DNA of 45,991 bases. It comes from BPGL01 sp035463115. Lineage in GTDB: Bacteria; Actinomycetota; UBA4738; HRBIN12. The stretch lies in the NCBI GenBank assembly GCA_035463115.1, contig DATHTO010000112.1, positions 1 through 45,991 on the forward strand. The letters run 5' to 3'. Below, piece by piece: positions 1 through 8,286 of the stretch. Position numbers and translations under genes: made by a program. Each line of letters starts with the position of its first letter. The first letter of the stretch is position 1. Below the pieces are notes generated by a model, which saw only the letters and a program-made list of their open reading frames with translations, made no database searches and was not told where the DNA came from.

Positions 1-2185
1 TGCCTCGGAACTCCTTGTCCCAGCGGACCGCGAACCCGAGCCCCGCGGAGAGGGGATCGCGTTCGGTGTCGATGTCTTGACCCCAGAGGCGATACCCCTT
101 CTCGAGGCGCAGCGAGTCGAACGCGCCGCCGCCGGCCGCGACGATGCCGTGGTCGCGTCCGGCCTCCATCAGGAGGTCCCACGCGCGGGCACCCATCGCG
201 ACCTGGCCGTAGAGCTCCCACCCGAGCTCGCCCGCGTACGAGATGCGCTGCGCCCACACCGGCGCCACCTCGCCGATCGACAGGTACCGCGCGGTCATGT
301 ACGGGAACGCGTCGTTCGACACGTCGACGTCCGTGACCGCCCGCAGCACGTCGCGAGCCTTCGGTCCCCACAACCCGAGCGCGAACAACGACCCTGTGCG
401 CTCGGTGATGCGGACGCGCTCGCCGTCCCGGAGCTGACGACGGAGCCACGCCACATCGTGCTGACCGGTGCCGCCGCCCGTCACCAGCCGGAAGAGCTCG
501 TCGCCCTTCCGGGCGATCGTGAGATCGAGGCGGATGCCGCCGCGGTCCGTCAGCGCCGCCGTGTAGACGATCGAGCCGACCGGCCGGTCGATCCGGTTCG
601 CGAAGACGCGCTCGAGGAACGGCAGCGCGTCGGGTCCCTCGACGTCGAACTTCGCGAACGGCGTGATGTCGAACAGGCCGACGCCCGCACGTGTCGCGAC
701 GTGTTCGGCACCGACGATCGGCGACCAGCCTCGCGCGGCCCATCCGGTGCGGCGCGCCCACTCGTGCGCGACGCCACCGACGAGCTCGCGGTTCGCGGCG
801 TACCACTGCGGACGCTCCCATCCTGCGCCGGTGAAGAACTCCGCGCCGAGGTCCCGCTGCCGTTCGAAGAACGGCGTGAGCCGCAGGCCGCGGGGCGCGG
901 CGGGCTGCTGCAGCGGGTGGATGATGTCGTACACCTCGCGGTACTGCTGCTCGCCCCGGGCCCGCACGTACGGCGCCGACGTCTGGAACGGGTAGAACCG
1001 GTTCGCGTCGGCTTCGGCGAGGTCGTAGCCGGGCTCGCCCTCGACGATCCACTCCGCGACCTGGCGCGCCATGCCGGCCGCGTGCGTGACCCAGACGGCC
1101 TCGCAGACCCAGAAGCCGCGGACCGCCGCGCTCTCGCCGACGATCGATCCCGCGTCGGGCGTGAACGAGAACATGCCGTTCAGCGACCGTGTCGGATCGG
1201 CGGGCCGCATCGTGCCGGCGAGCGCCGGGAACATCCGGGCCGTCTCGGCTTCGGCGAGATCGAAATGGTCCGGCGTGAACGGCATCAACGAGGGCTGCAT
1301 CTCGCCGCCGGGATCGCGGATGTCGCGCTGCGCCGTGACGATCGGCTCGTGCCGGTAGTTCCCGACGCCGTAGTGATCGTCGCGCTGCCGCATGTACAGC
1401 GACACGTCCTGATGCCGCACGACCGGATGCTGGGCCCACGTGTCGCCCTCGAGCGACGCGAGCTCGGGGATCGGGTCCGTCCAGACGAGCTGGTGCTGGA
1501 CCGCGACGAGCGGGATCGGCACCCCCGCCAGCGCGCCGACCGACGGTCCCCAGATGCCGGCGCAGCACAGCACGCGCTCGCACTCGATGCGGCCGCGATC
1601 GGTCTCCACGCCGCGGACGCGCCCGTTCCGGACGTCGAACCCGGTCACGCGGACACCGGCCTCGAAGACGGCGCCGCGCTCGCCCGCAGCTCGCGCGAGC
1701 GCCTCCGTGATCTTCACGCCCTTGCCGGCGCCGTCGCTCGGAACCCAGTACGCGCCGAGGATCGTCGACGGGTCCAGGAGGGGGGAACGTTCCGCGGCCT
1801 CGGCCGGCGACAGCAGCTCGGTGCCGTCGATCCCCCACGATCGGGCGAGCCCCTGTCGCCGCTTCAGCTCCTGCATCCGCTCGGGCGTCGTGGCGACCTC
1901 GAGTCCGCCGACCCCGTACCAGACGCGTTCGCCGTCGAGCGTCAAGGAGTCGTAGAGCGCGACGGAATCCTGCGCGATGCGGCACATCGTCCGCGACGGG
2001 TTCGTCTGGAAGATGATCCCGGGCGCGTGCGAGGTCGAGCCGCCGGTCTCGAAGAGGGGTCCTTGCTCCAGCACGACGACGTCGGTCTCGCCGAGGTCGG
2101 CGAGGTGGTACGCCGCCGACACGCCGACGATGCCGGCGCCGACGATCACCGTCCCTGCTCGGTCCCGGGCGAGCGGCTCAGGCAT
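1..2185 (-). CDS. Dimethylglycine oxidase/dehydrogenase-like FAD protein with GcvT domain (3' end beyond window)
   Basis: Reverse-strand translation from the ATG at 2185 is open to the window edge, giving 728 codons without the C-terminus. An N-terminal dinucleotide-binding motif (VGAGIVG, about residues 15-21) is followed by GGSTSHAPG and FQTNPSRTM, the pattern I recall from bacterial dimethylglycine oxidases. FAD-domain signatures FSFTPDAG and AVWVTHAAG lie mid-protein. The last third resembles the folate-binding GcvT half (SYAGELGWELYG, LRLEKGYRLWG). Family knowledge: these enzymes demethylate N,N-dimethylglycine to sarcosine and pass the one-carbon unit to tetrahydrofolate. It is last in the proV-proW-proX-aldehyde dehydrogenase operon, 105 bp after the dehydrogenase, which fits betaine breakdown. 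Sarcosine dehydrogenase is the main alternative. Oxidase versus dehydrogenase cannot be told from sequence. Confidence 0.88.
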   Translation of the reverse strand, partial: MPEPLARDRAGTVIVGAGIVGVSAAYHLADLGETDVVVLEQGPLFETGGSTSHAPGIIFQTNPSRTMCRIAQDSVALYDSLTLDGERVWYGVGGLEVATTPERMQELKRRQGLARSWGIDGTELLSPAEAAERSPLLDPSTILGAYWVPSDGAGKGVKITEALARAAGERGAVFEAGVRVTGFDVRNGRVRGVETDRGRIECERVLCCAGIWGPSVGALAGVPIPLVAVQHQLVWTDPIPELASLEGDTWAQHPVVRHQDVSLYMRQRDDHYGVGNYRHEPIVTAQRDIRDPGGEMQPSLMPFTPDHFDLAEAETARMFPALAGTMRPADPTRSLNGMFSFTPDAGSIVGESAAVRGFWVCEAVWVTHAAGMARQVAEWIVEGEPGYDLAEADANRFYPFQTSAPYVRARGEQQYREVYDIIHPLQQPAAPRGLRLTPFFERQRDLGAEFFTGAGWERPQWYAANRELVGGVAHEWARRTGWAARGWSPIVGAEHVATRAGVGLFDITPFAKFDVEGPDALPFLERVFANRIDRPVGSIVYTAALTDRGGIRLDLTIARKGDELFRLVTGGGTGQHDVAWLRRQLRDGERVRITERTGSLFALGLWGPKARDVLRAVTDVDVSNDAFPYMTARYLSIGEVAPVWAQRISYAGELGWELYGQVAMGARAWDLLMEAGRDHGIVAAGGGAFDSLRLEKGYRLWGQDIDTERDPLSAGLGFAVRWDKEFRG

Positions 2186-2290
2186 GGCGGCTATCGTGCC
2201 ACGCTCCGTTGCGTCGGGAAGACGGTCGTTGCACGCGCCGCAACCTGCGCGCGAGCGCCATCCGGCGCACCCGTCGGGGTCGCCGGAGCA

Positions 2291-3739
2291 TCATCCGATG
2301 TCGATCACGATCGTCTTGAGCTCGGTGAGGCGCTCCATCGACGAGCGGCCACCCACGCGCCCGACGCCGCTCTTCGAGCCCGCGCGCCCGCCGAACGGCA
2401 GGTGCGACTCCCAGTAGTTCGTACCCTCGTTCACGTTCACCCAGCCGGTCCGGACGGCTTCGGCGAACCGCAGGCCGCGCGCCAGGTCCGCCGTGAAGAT
2501 CGCCGAGAGCAACCCGTACTCCGAGCCGTTCACGAGGTCGATCGCCTCCTGCTCGCTCCCGATCGCCGTGACCGGCACCACCGGTCCGAAGGTCTCCTCG
2601 CGCGCGATCGCCATGTCGTTCGTGACGCCGTCGAGGACGGTCGCCTCGAAGAACAGGTCGCTCCCGTGGTGCGGGGCGCGCGCGCCACCCGCGACGACCG
2701 ACGCGCCGCGCTCGACCGCCTCGGTGACGTGCCGTTCGGTCTTCGCGGCCGTGGGCTCGTTGTTCACCGGCCCCATCGTCGTCGCGTCGTCGAACGGGTC
2801 GCCGAGGCGGATCCGATCCGCGACGGCGGCCGACAGCTTCGCCACGTACTCGTCCTTCACCGCGTCGTGGACGAGGACGCGCTCACCGGCCGTGCAGCTC
2901 TGGCCCGCGTTGAGGAAGCATGCGACGAGCGTCGCCTCGACCGCCTTGTCGAGATCGCCGTCGTCCATGATCACGAGCGGACCGTTCCCGCCCATCTCGA
3001 GCAGGAGCTCCTTCCCCGCCCCGCGCTGGGCGACGTGGAGGCCCGTCGCGATCGAACCGATGAACCCGACCGACTGCGTGCCGGGGTTCGCCGCGAGCTC
3101 GTCGCCGACGACCGGTCCGGGCCCCGTCACCATGTTGACGACGCCTGCCGGGAGGTCGGCCGCCTCGAGGCAACCGGCGAGGCGGACGGCGCACAGCGAC
3201 GTCGTCGGCGCCGGCGCCCACGCCACCGTGTTCCCGTACGCGATCGCGGGCGCGAGGATCTCGCCCGGCATCGTGTACGGCCAGTTCCAGGGGCTGATCA
3301 ACGACACCACGCCGCGCGAGACGCGCTGCAGGAGCACGCGCTTGTTCGCATCGACCGAGGGCGGGAGGACGCCGTCCATCCTGATCGCGTCGGCCGCGGC
3401 CATCTCGAAGTACGCGATCAGCTCTTCGACCTCGTCGAGCGCCTCGGCCTTCCGGGGCTTGCCTTGGTCGAGCGTCAGGGTGTCGGCCAGCAGCTCCCGT
3501 CGCGCGTCGATCGCCTCGGCGACGCGTCGCATCGCAGCGGCGCGGTCGAAGGCCGACAGACGCGACCATGCCGGCCACGCGCGCTGGGCCGCCTCGATCG
3601 CCTTCACCGCGTCGCCGCGCGTCCCCTCGGGGACGGTGCCGATCACCTCGCCGGTGGACGGACTGGTCGCCTCGAACGTCGCCCCGTCCTCGGCGTCGAC
3701 CCACGCGCCGCCGATCCACATCTGCACGTGCTCGCTCAT
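2291..3739 (-). CDS. NAD(P)-dependent aldehyde dehydrogenase, probable betaine-aldehyde dehydrogenase
   Basis: The protein has 482 residues, a normal ALDH length. The ATG at 3739 is preceded by GGAGGC about 11 nt upstream; the frame continues further upstream but without family similarity. The oxyanion Asn is N152 (SPWNWP), the general base is E248 (LLLEMGGN) and the catalytic Cys is C282 (LNAGQSC). The usual coenzyme-ribose Lys of the xxxKP motif is replaced: the sequence reads VAWAPAPTTS with A175 there, and the normal FTGS is FIGS. It lies between the betaine transporter genes and the dimethylglycine oxidase and opposite a choline-dehydrogenase-like gene. Oxidation of betaine aldehyde to glycine betaine is therefore the best inference. 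Other substrates such as succinate semialdehyde remain possible. Confidence 0.88.
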   Translation of the reverse strand: MSEHVQMWIGGAWVDAEDGATFEATSPSTGEVIGTVPEGTRGDAVKAIEAAQRAWPAWSRLSAFDRAAAMRRVAEAIDARRELLADTLTLDQGKPRKAEALDEVEELIAYFEMAAADAIRMDGVLPPSVDANKRVLLQRVSRGVVSLISPWNWPYTMPGEILAPAIAYGNTVAWAPAPTTSLCAVRLAGCLEAADLPAGVVNMVTGPGPVVGDELAANPGTQSVGFIGSIATGLHVAQRGAGKELLLEMGGNGPLVIMDDGDLDKAVEATLVACFLNAGQSCTAGERVLVHDAVKDEYVAKLSAAVADRIRLGDPFDDATTMGPVNNEPTAAKTERHVTEAVERGASVVAGGARAPHHGSDLFFEATVLDGVTNDMAIAREETFGPVVPVTAIGSEQEAIDLVNGSEYGLLSAIFTADLARGLRFAEAVRTGWVNVNEGTNYWESHLPFGGRAGSKSGVGRVGGRSSMERLTELKTIVIDIG

Positions 3740-3783
3740 CGCCGGTTCCCGCCTCCGCTCGCCGCCGTGGTCCACCGATGCAC

Positions 3784-3809
3784 GAGGGCGGCCCTGCCGG
3801 GCCGCCCTC
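3784..3809 (-). terminator. Strong GC hairpin between proX and the aldehyde dehydrogenase gene
   Basis: A perfect 11-bp inverted repeat (GAGGGCGGCCC / GGGCCGCCCTC, 4-nt loop) lies in the 94-bp gap after the proX stop. No T-run follows on either strand. It could be a partial terminator or an mRNA-stabilising structure that sets a high proX to dehydrogenase ratio. Confidence 0.55.
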
Positions 3810-3833
3810 GACGCCGTTCCGTCCTGCCGTCGG

Positions 3834-4829
3834 CTACGCCGCCGGCACCCATCCCGACCAGACGTCCTCGTGCTCGTCGACCCATGCCTGGGCCGCGTCC
3901 TCGAGGCTCTCGCCACCGTCGTCGACGGCGAGCGCGATCGCGTTCTGGTCCTCGTTCGTGTACTGGAAGTTCGACAGGAACTCGAACGCCGCGGGATCCT
4001 TCGTCTCCAGCTGGTCGCTGAAGGCCTTGTAAAGGATGTCCTCGGCGTAGTCGCAGGCGTACCCGTCGCCGTCCTCGTTCGTGGCGGCTTCCTCGCAGGT
4101 CTCGTCGTACGGCGGAAGCTCGACCTCGGTCAGCTCGTACTTCGCCTGCGCCCAGTGCGGGCTCCAGAAGTACATCAGGATCGGCTCTTCGTTCTGGTAC
4201 GCCTGGTCGAGCGCCGCGAGCGATGCTGCCTCGGAGCCGCTGTACGTGACCTCCATGTCGAGGTCCAGGTTCTCGATGATCTCCTCGTCGTAGATCGAGA
4301 ACGTGGGGTCCGCGCCGAGGAACGTGTTGTCGTAGATGTCCTCGTTGCCCTTCAGCGTCTCCCAGCTCGCCGCGTCGGGGTTCTCGTCGACGACGTAGGT
4401 CGGCGTCCACCAGCCGATGTTGCCGATCACCCCGAGCTCGCCGCCGTCGACGACGCCGGCATCCCCTTCGATGTACTGCTTGTAGTCCTTCGCGTGACCC
4501 GACGGCCACACCTCGAGCGTCGCATCGACGTCACCCTGTGCGAGGGCCGGGAACTGGGCGAACTCGTCCATGTCGACGAGCTCGACCGTGCATCCCATCT
4601 CCTGCTCCATGACCGTCTTCGCGACGTGAGCATTCACGGCCGCGCCGGTCCACGGGTTCACCGCGATCGTGATCGTGTCGTCGCCGCACTGCGCGGCCGC
4701 GGTCGTTCCCTCGCCTCCGTCGGTCGCCGTCGCGTCGCCTTCGCCCGGGTCTTCGACGTCGCTGCACGCCGCGAGCGCCAGGGTGAGGACCGCGCCGAGC
4801 GCGATCCACCTCCACGTGCGATGCCTCAT
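3834..4829 (-). CDS. proX: Glycine betaine/proline ABC transporter substrate-binding lipoprotein
   Basis: The protein has 331 residues. The ATG at 4829 has AAGGAGA 8 nt upstream. An N-terminal signal ends in the lipobox LALAAC (Cys about 22), followed by an acidic, Gly/Thr-rich linker. The OpuAC-type fold shows NPWTGAAVN, the VWPSGHAKDY loop, GNIGWWTP and YFWSPHWAQAKYEL. These aromatic patches are typical of the Trp cage that binds quaternary ammonium groups. The protein should sit on the outer face of the membrane and deliver betaine or choline to the fused permease encoded 131 bp upstream. The 5' leader holds a 9-bp direct repeat (GGTCCCGGA at 4854 and 4869), and a strong hairpin follows the gene. 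Confidence 0.92.
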   Translation of the reverse strand: MRHRTWRWIALGAVLTLALAACSDVEDPGEGDATATDGGEGTTAAAQCGDDTITIAVNPWTGAAVNAHVAKTVMEQEMGCTVELVDMDEFAQFPALAQGDVDATLEVWPSGHAKDYKQYIEGDAGVVDGGELGVIGNIGWWTPTYVVDENPDAASWETLKGNEDIYDNTFLGADPTFSIYDEEIIENLDLDMEVTYSGSEAASLAALDQAYQNEEPILMYFWSPHWAQAKYELTEVELPPYDETCEEAATNEDGDGYACDYAEDILYKAFSDQLETKDPAAFEFLSNFQYTNEDQNAIALAVDDGGESLEDAAQAWVDEHEDVWSGWVPAA

Positions 4830-4960
4830 CCCGTCTCCTTTCCTGAACGACGGGGTCCCGGATCCGAAGGTCCCGGACCGCGAGATCCGTCGACCGGAGG
4901 TTCCGTGCCCCCGTGGAGACGGCTCCGCGCCTCCATCCCTTGCACCTGACGGTTCATACG

Positions 4961-7039
4961 TCACGATCGATCGGCTCGGTCGCCTTCGGCCGGCTCGTTC
5001 GTCGCGCCGCCGGCGACGATCGTCCGGATCCGTGGCCACCGGCTCATCCCTCCGAGCCCGACGGGGCCGCGCTGCGAGCGCGGCGCCGCGCCCATCGCCT
5101 GGGTGATCCGGTCGAGCACGATGGCGATCAGGAGGATCGACAGGCCGACGATCACGCCCTGACCGATCCGCTTCTTCGACAGCGCGACGAGCGCCTCGAA
5201 CCCGAGTCCGCCGGCGCCGATCATGCCGCCGATGATCACGACGGACAGCACCATCATGATCGTCTGGTTCACGCCGAGCAGGATCGACGGTCGCGCGAGC
5301 GGCAGCTCGACCTTCCGGAGCCGCTGGGCGCGCGTCGCGCCGTACGCGTCGGCGGCCTCGACGATCGTCGACGGCACCTGACGGATCCCGAGGTTCGTCA
5401 GACGGATCCCGACGGGGAGCGCGTAGACGACGGAGGCGATGACGGCCGGGATCGGCGTTCCGATCGAGAACAGCAGCAGCACCGGAACGAGGTACACGAA
5501 CGCGGGCATCGTCTGCATCGCATCGAGGATCGGGCGGATCACGCGATCGACGCCGTCGCTACGCGACGCGAGGATGCCGATCGGGATCGCGAACACGAGC
5601 GTGATCGCGACGGCCACGAGCACGAGGCTGAGCGTCTCCATCGACAGCTCCCACATCCCGATCGCGCCGAGCAGGAAGACGGCGACGAACGCGAAGACGG
5701 CGAGCCGCACGCCCTTGACCTTGTAGCCGGCGAGCGCGGCGAGCCCGGCGACGATCCACCACGGCTGACCCGTCAACAGCGACTGGAACGGATCGAGGAG
5801 GTAGTCGGTCAGGTTGTCGCCGATCGCGCGGGCGAGGCCGCCGAGGTTCCGCTGGGACCACTCGACCAGGTCGTCGGTGGGACCGGCGACCGAGAACGTG
5901 AGCCCCTCGGGCCACTCCTGCTGGCGGAGGACCTCGCGACCGACGACCACGCCGGCGACCGTGGCGGCGACCGCCCCGCCGATCAGGAGCCGACGCGACA
6001 CGGCGCGTCCCGCGATCCGCAGGGCCTTGCCGCGGTGCGTCCGCTCACGCTGGCTCCACGTGGTGGTCACGCGATCGAGGACGATCGCCATCATCACGAT
6101 CGCGATGCCGGCGTTCAGCGCGTCGCCGACGTTCAGGAGCTTCAGCGCGTCGAGGACCTCCCGACCGAGCCCCTCGGCGCCGACGATGGCCGCGATCACG
6201 ACCATGCCGAGCGCCATCATGATCGTCTGGTTGACCCCGAGCATGATCGAGGGCTTCGCGATCGGGATCTGCACCTTCCGGAGCGTCTGCCGCGAGGTTG
6301 TGCCGAACGCGTCGGCGACCTCGAGGGTCGTTCCCGACACCGAGCGGATCCCGAGCGCGGTCAGCCGGACCGCCGGCGGCAACGCGAACACGACGGTCGC
6401 CGCGACGGCCGGCGGATACCCCGTCCCGAGGAACAGGACGAACGGCAGCAGGTAGGAGTACGCGGGGACGGTCTGCATCGCGTCGAGGATCGGCCTGAGG
6501 ATCCGCTCCACCGACGGTCGCCGGCCCGCCCAGATCCCCAACGGAACGCCGATCGCGAGCGTGACCAGCACCGAGATCGTCACCAACGCGAGCGTCTGGA
6601 GGCTCCGCTCCCACACGTCGAGCAGGCCGAACGACGCGACGCCGACGGCGGCGAGGAGCGCCATCCGCCAGCCGGCGACGAGCCCCGCGAACGCGGTGGC
6701 AGCCGCGAGGAGCCCGAGCCACGTCATCCGCTCGAACACGGTCGTGAGGCCGTCGACCGCACCCTTGATCGCATCCTTGATCGGGTTCAACACCCCGGTG
6801 AAAAGCCAGTGGGTGCGCTGGTTCTCGATCACCCACGAGTCGATACCGTCGAAGAGCGACCCGATGCCGATCACGAGCCGTTCCGGGAACCCGCCGCCGA
6901 TCGCCATCCCGATGGCGAGCACCGCCACGATCGCAGCGACCCACAGCGCACGCCGGCGCCACGGTGAGGGCTCCCTCGTCGCGACCGGCGGAGCCTCGGG
7001 GATCCCGAGGCGCGGCGCCGGCGTCTCGGTGATCGCCAT
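4961..7039 (-). CDS. proW: Fused tandem permease of the betaine ABC transporter (ProW-ProW)
   Basis: This 692-residue membrane protein is about twice the usual ProW length. Two complete BPD_transp_1-type permease units follow each other. The first is roughly residues 145-340 and the second 440-650. Each carries the sequence RPILDAMQT, an EVADAFG/EAADAYG coupling-helix region and GVNQTIMM. Each half is preceded by extra hydrophobic segments and a stretch like the amphipathic N-terminus of ProW/OpuAB (e.g. SLFDGIDSWVIE). One polypeptide can therefore supply both transmembrane domains, which normally come from a homodimer. Its ATG overlaps the proV stop (TGATG at 7037-7041), so translation is coupled. 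Transport of glycine betaine or choline is inferred from ProV and ProX. Confidence 0.92.
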   Translation of the reverse strand: MAITETPAPRLGIPEAPPVATREPSPWRRRALWVAAIVAVLAIGMAIGGGFPERLVIGIGSLFDGIDSWVIENQRTHWLFTGVLNPIKDAIKGAVDGLTTVFERMTWLGLLAAATAFAGLVAGWRMALLAAVGVASFGLLDVWERSLQTLALVTISVLVTLAIGVPLGIWAGRRPSVERILRPILDAMQTVPAYSYLLPFVLFLGTGYPPAVAATVVFALPPAVRLTALGIRSVSGTTLEVADAFGTTSRQTLRKVQIPIAKPSIMLGVNQTIMMALGMVVIAAIVGAEGLGREVLDALKLLNVGDALNAGIAIVMMAIVLDRVTTTWSQRERTHRGKALRIAGRAVSRRLLIGGAVAATVAGVVVGREVLRQQEWPEGLTFSVAGPTDDLVEWSQRNLGGLARAIGDNLTDYLLDPFQSLLTGQPWWIVAGLAALAGYKVKGVRLAVFAFVAVFLLGAIGMWELSMETLSLVLVAVAITLVFAIPIGILASRSDGVDRVIRPILDAMQTMPAFVYLVPVLLLFSIGTPIPAVIASVVYALPVGIRLTNLGIRQVPSTIVEAADAYGATRAQRLRKVELPLARPSILLGVNQTIMMVLSVVIIGGMIGAGGLGFEALVALSKKRIGQGVIVGLSILLIAIVLDRITQAMGAAPRSQRGPVGLGGMSRWPRIRTIVAGGATNEPAEGDRADRS

Positions 7040-8100
7040 CAGTCGTCCTCGACGAGCGCACGCACGACGTCGCCCCGGTCGACGACGCCGACGACGACGT
7101 CGCCGTCGACGACGCGGATCGTCCGGTCCGCGTCCGCCACGATCGGCAGCAGCTCCTGGAGGACGGTGCTCCCGTTCACCGAGGGCGTGTCGGCGGCGAC
7201 CGACGTCGCGTTGCCGTTCAACGGTCGCATGATCGAGCGCGCCGTGAGCACGTGCGCGCGCGGAACGTCACGCGTGAAGTCGGCGACGTACTCGTCGGCG
7301 GGGTTCGCGACGATGTCCTCGGGCGTGCCGACCTGGACGAACCTCCCGTCCTTCATGATGGCGATCCGGTTGCCGAGCTTCAGCGCCTCGGCGAGGTCGT
7401 GGGTGATGAAGATCATGGTCTTCCGCAGGTCGCGCTGGAGCTTCAGCATCTCGTCCTGCATGTCGCGACGGATCAGCGGGTCGAGCGCGCTGAACGGCTC
7501 GTCGAAGAGGAGGATCTCCGGATCGTTCGCGAGGGCGCGCGCCAAGCCCACGCGCTGCTGCATGCCGCCGGAAAGCTCGTCCGGATAGGCGTTCGCCCAT
7601 CCGTCGAGACCGACCTTGTCGAGGATCTCGCGCGCGGCCCGCTGCCGGTCGTCCTTCTCGACGCCCTGGACCTCGAGGCCGAACGCGACGTTGTCGACGA
7701 TCCTGCGGTGCGGCAGCAGCCCGAAGTGCTGGAACACCATGCTGATCTTCTTCCGGCGGATCTCGCGGAGGCGGTCCTCCGGGACCTGGAGCACGTCTTC
7801 GCCGTCGATCAGCACCTCGCCGGCGGTCGGATCGTGGATCCGGTTGACCATGCGCACGAGGGTGGACTTGCCCGAGCCCGACAGTCCCATGACGACGAAG
7901 ACCTCACCCGCATCGACCTCGAACGACACGTCGCGGACCGCGGCGACGCAGCCGGTCTTCTCCAGGAGCTCGCCGCGGGGCAGATCGGCGTCGGGCGTGC
8001 CCACGATGCGGTCGGCCTTCGGACCGTAGATCTTCCACAGGTTCCGGCACGAGACGGTCGGCTGCGACGTCGTCGGCCGCGGTTCCGCTGGATCGTTCAC
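7039..8100 (-). CDS. proV: Glycine betaine/proline ABC transporter ATP-binding protein
   Basis: From the GTG at 8100 the protein has 353 residues. A GTG one codon earlier is equally possible, since the Shine-Dalgarno sequence is only a vague G-rich run. The N-terminus shows the ProV-type pattern IYGPKADRIV...GELLEKTG. Then come Walker A (GLSGSGKST, about 72-80), the signature LSGGMQQR, Walker B (ILLFDEP) and the H-loop. The C-terminal 70 residues resemble a CBS-type region (ARSIMRP, VVGVVDRGDVV), which in OpuA/ProV systems senses ionic strength. It is the first gene of the minus-strand operon and energises the fused permease. The upstream divergent region holds repeated operator-like elements. 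Confidence 0.93.
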   Translation of the reverse strand: MNDPAEPRPTTSQPTVSCRNLWKIYGPKADRIVGTPDADLPRGELLEKTGCVAAVRDVSFEVDAGEVFVVMGLSGSGKSTLVRMVNRIHDPTAGEVLIDGEDVLQVPEDRLREIRRKKISMVFQHFGLLPHRRIVDNVAFGLEVQGVEKDDRQRAAREILDKVGLDGWANAYPDELSGGMQQRVGLARALANDPEILLFDEPFSALDPLIRRDMQDEMLKLQRDLRKTMIFITHDLAEALKLGNRIAIMKDGRFVQVGTPEDIVANPADEYVADFTRDVPRAHVLTARSIMRPLNGNATSVAADTPSVNGSTVLQELLPIVADADRTIRVVDGDVVVGVVDRGDVVRALVEDD

Positions 8101-8164
8101 CACGAGCACCCCCACCCCGCTCGCCGAACCTGATGTCCCACCACGCGCGGCCCGACCGCCGAGC

Positions 8165-8206
8165 GGCCGGTGACCGGTGACCGGTCGGCGATGGCCGGTG
8201 ACCGGT
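8165..8206. promoter_or_regulatory. Repeated GGCCGGTGACCGGT elements between proV and betA
   Basis: The 14-mer GGCCGGTGACCGGT occurs at 8165-8178 and again at 8193-8206, 28 bp apart. A third partial copy, CCGGTGACCGGT, overlaps the first at 8174-8185. Each copy contains the palindrome ACCGGT. Placement in the 186-bp divergent region suggests binding sites for a regulator of both transcription units. No regulator gene is encoded in the window beside it. Confidence 0.55.
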
Positions 8207-8229
8207 GGATAGTGGTCCCTCGCCCACCG

Positions 8230-8245
8230 CCCTGGCAAGCCAGGG
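8230..8245. promoter_or_regulatory. 16-bp palindrome upstream of the choline dehydrogenase-like gene
   Basis: CCCTGGCAAGCCAGGG forms two perfect 7-bp arms around AA, about 40 bp upstream of the betA-like start. It could be an operator or a small leader hairpin. It is distinct from the GGTGACC repeats next to it. Confidence 0.4.
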
Positions 8246-8286
8246 GTTGCGGAACGAGCAACGACGTGCGGGCGCCGCATCGCGCG

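Noticed and set aside
2229..2268. Small hairpins between the aldehyde dehydrogenase and dimethylglycine oxidase genes
   Set aside because: Stems are only 5 bp and no T-run follows, so they cannot be told from GC-rich background.
77..4021. Very long open plus-strand frame (over 1300 codons)
   Set aside because: It is antisense to the dimethylglycine oxidase-like and aldehyde dehydrogenase genes and is low-complexity Arg/Ala/Asp-rich. Such frames arise from GC-rich codon bias.
4913..6967. Long plus-strand frame opposite proW
   Set aside because: It encodes a His/Asp/Arg-rich, non-protein-like sequence. The minus strand has the clear permease.
8170..8286. Upstream starts for the choline dehydrogenase-like gene
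   Set aside because: These codons lie in or beside the operator-like repeats and have no family similarity.
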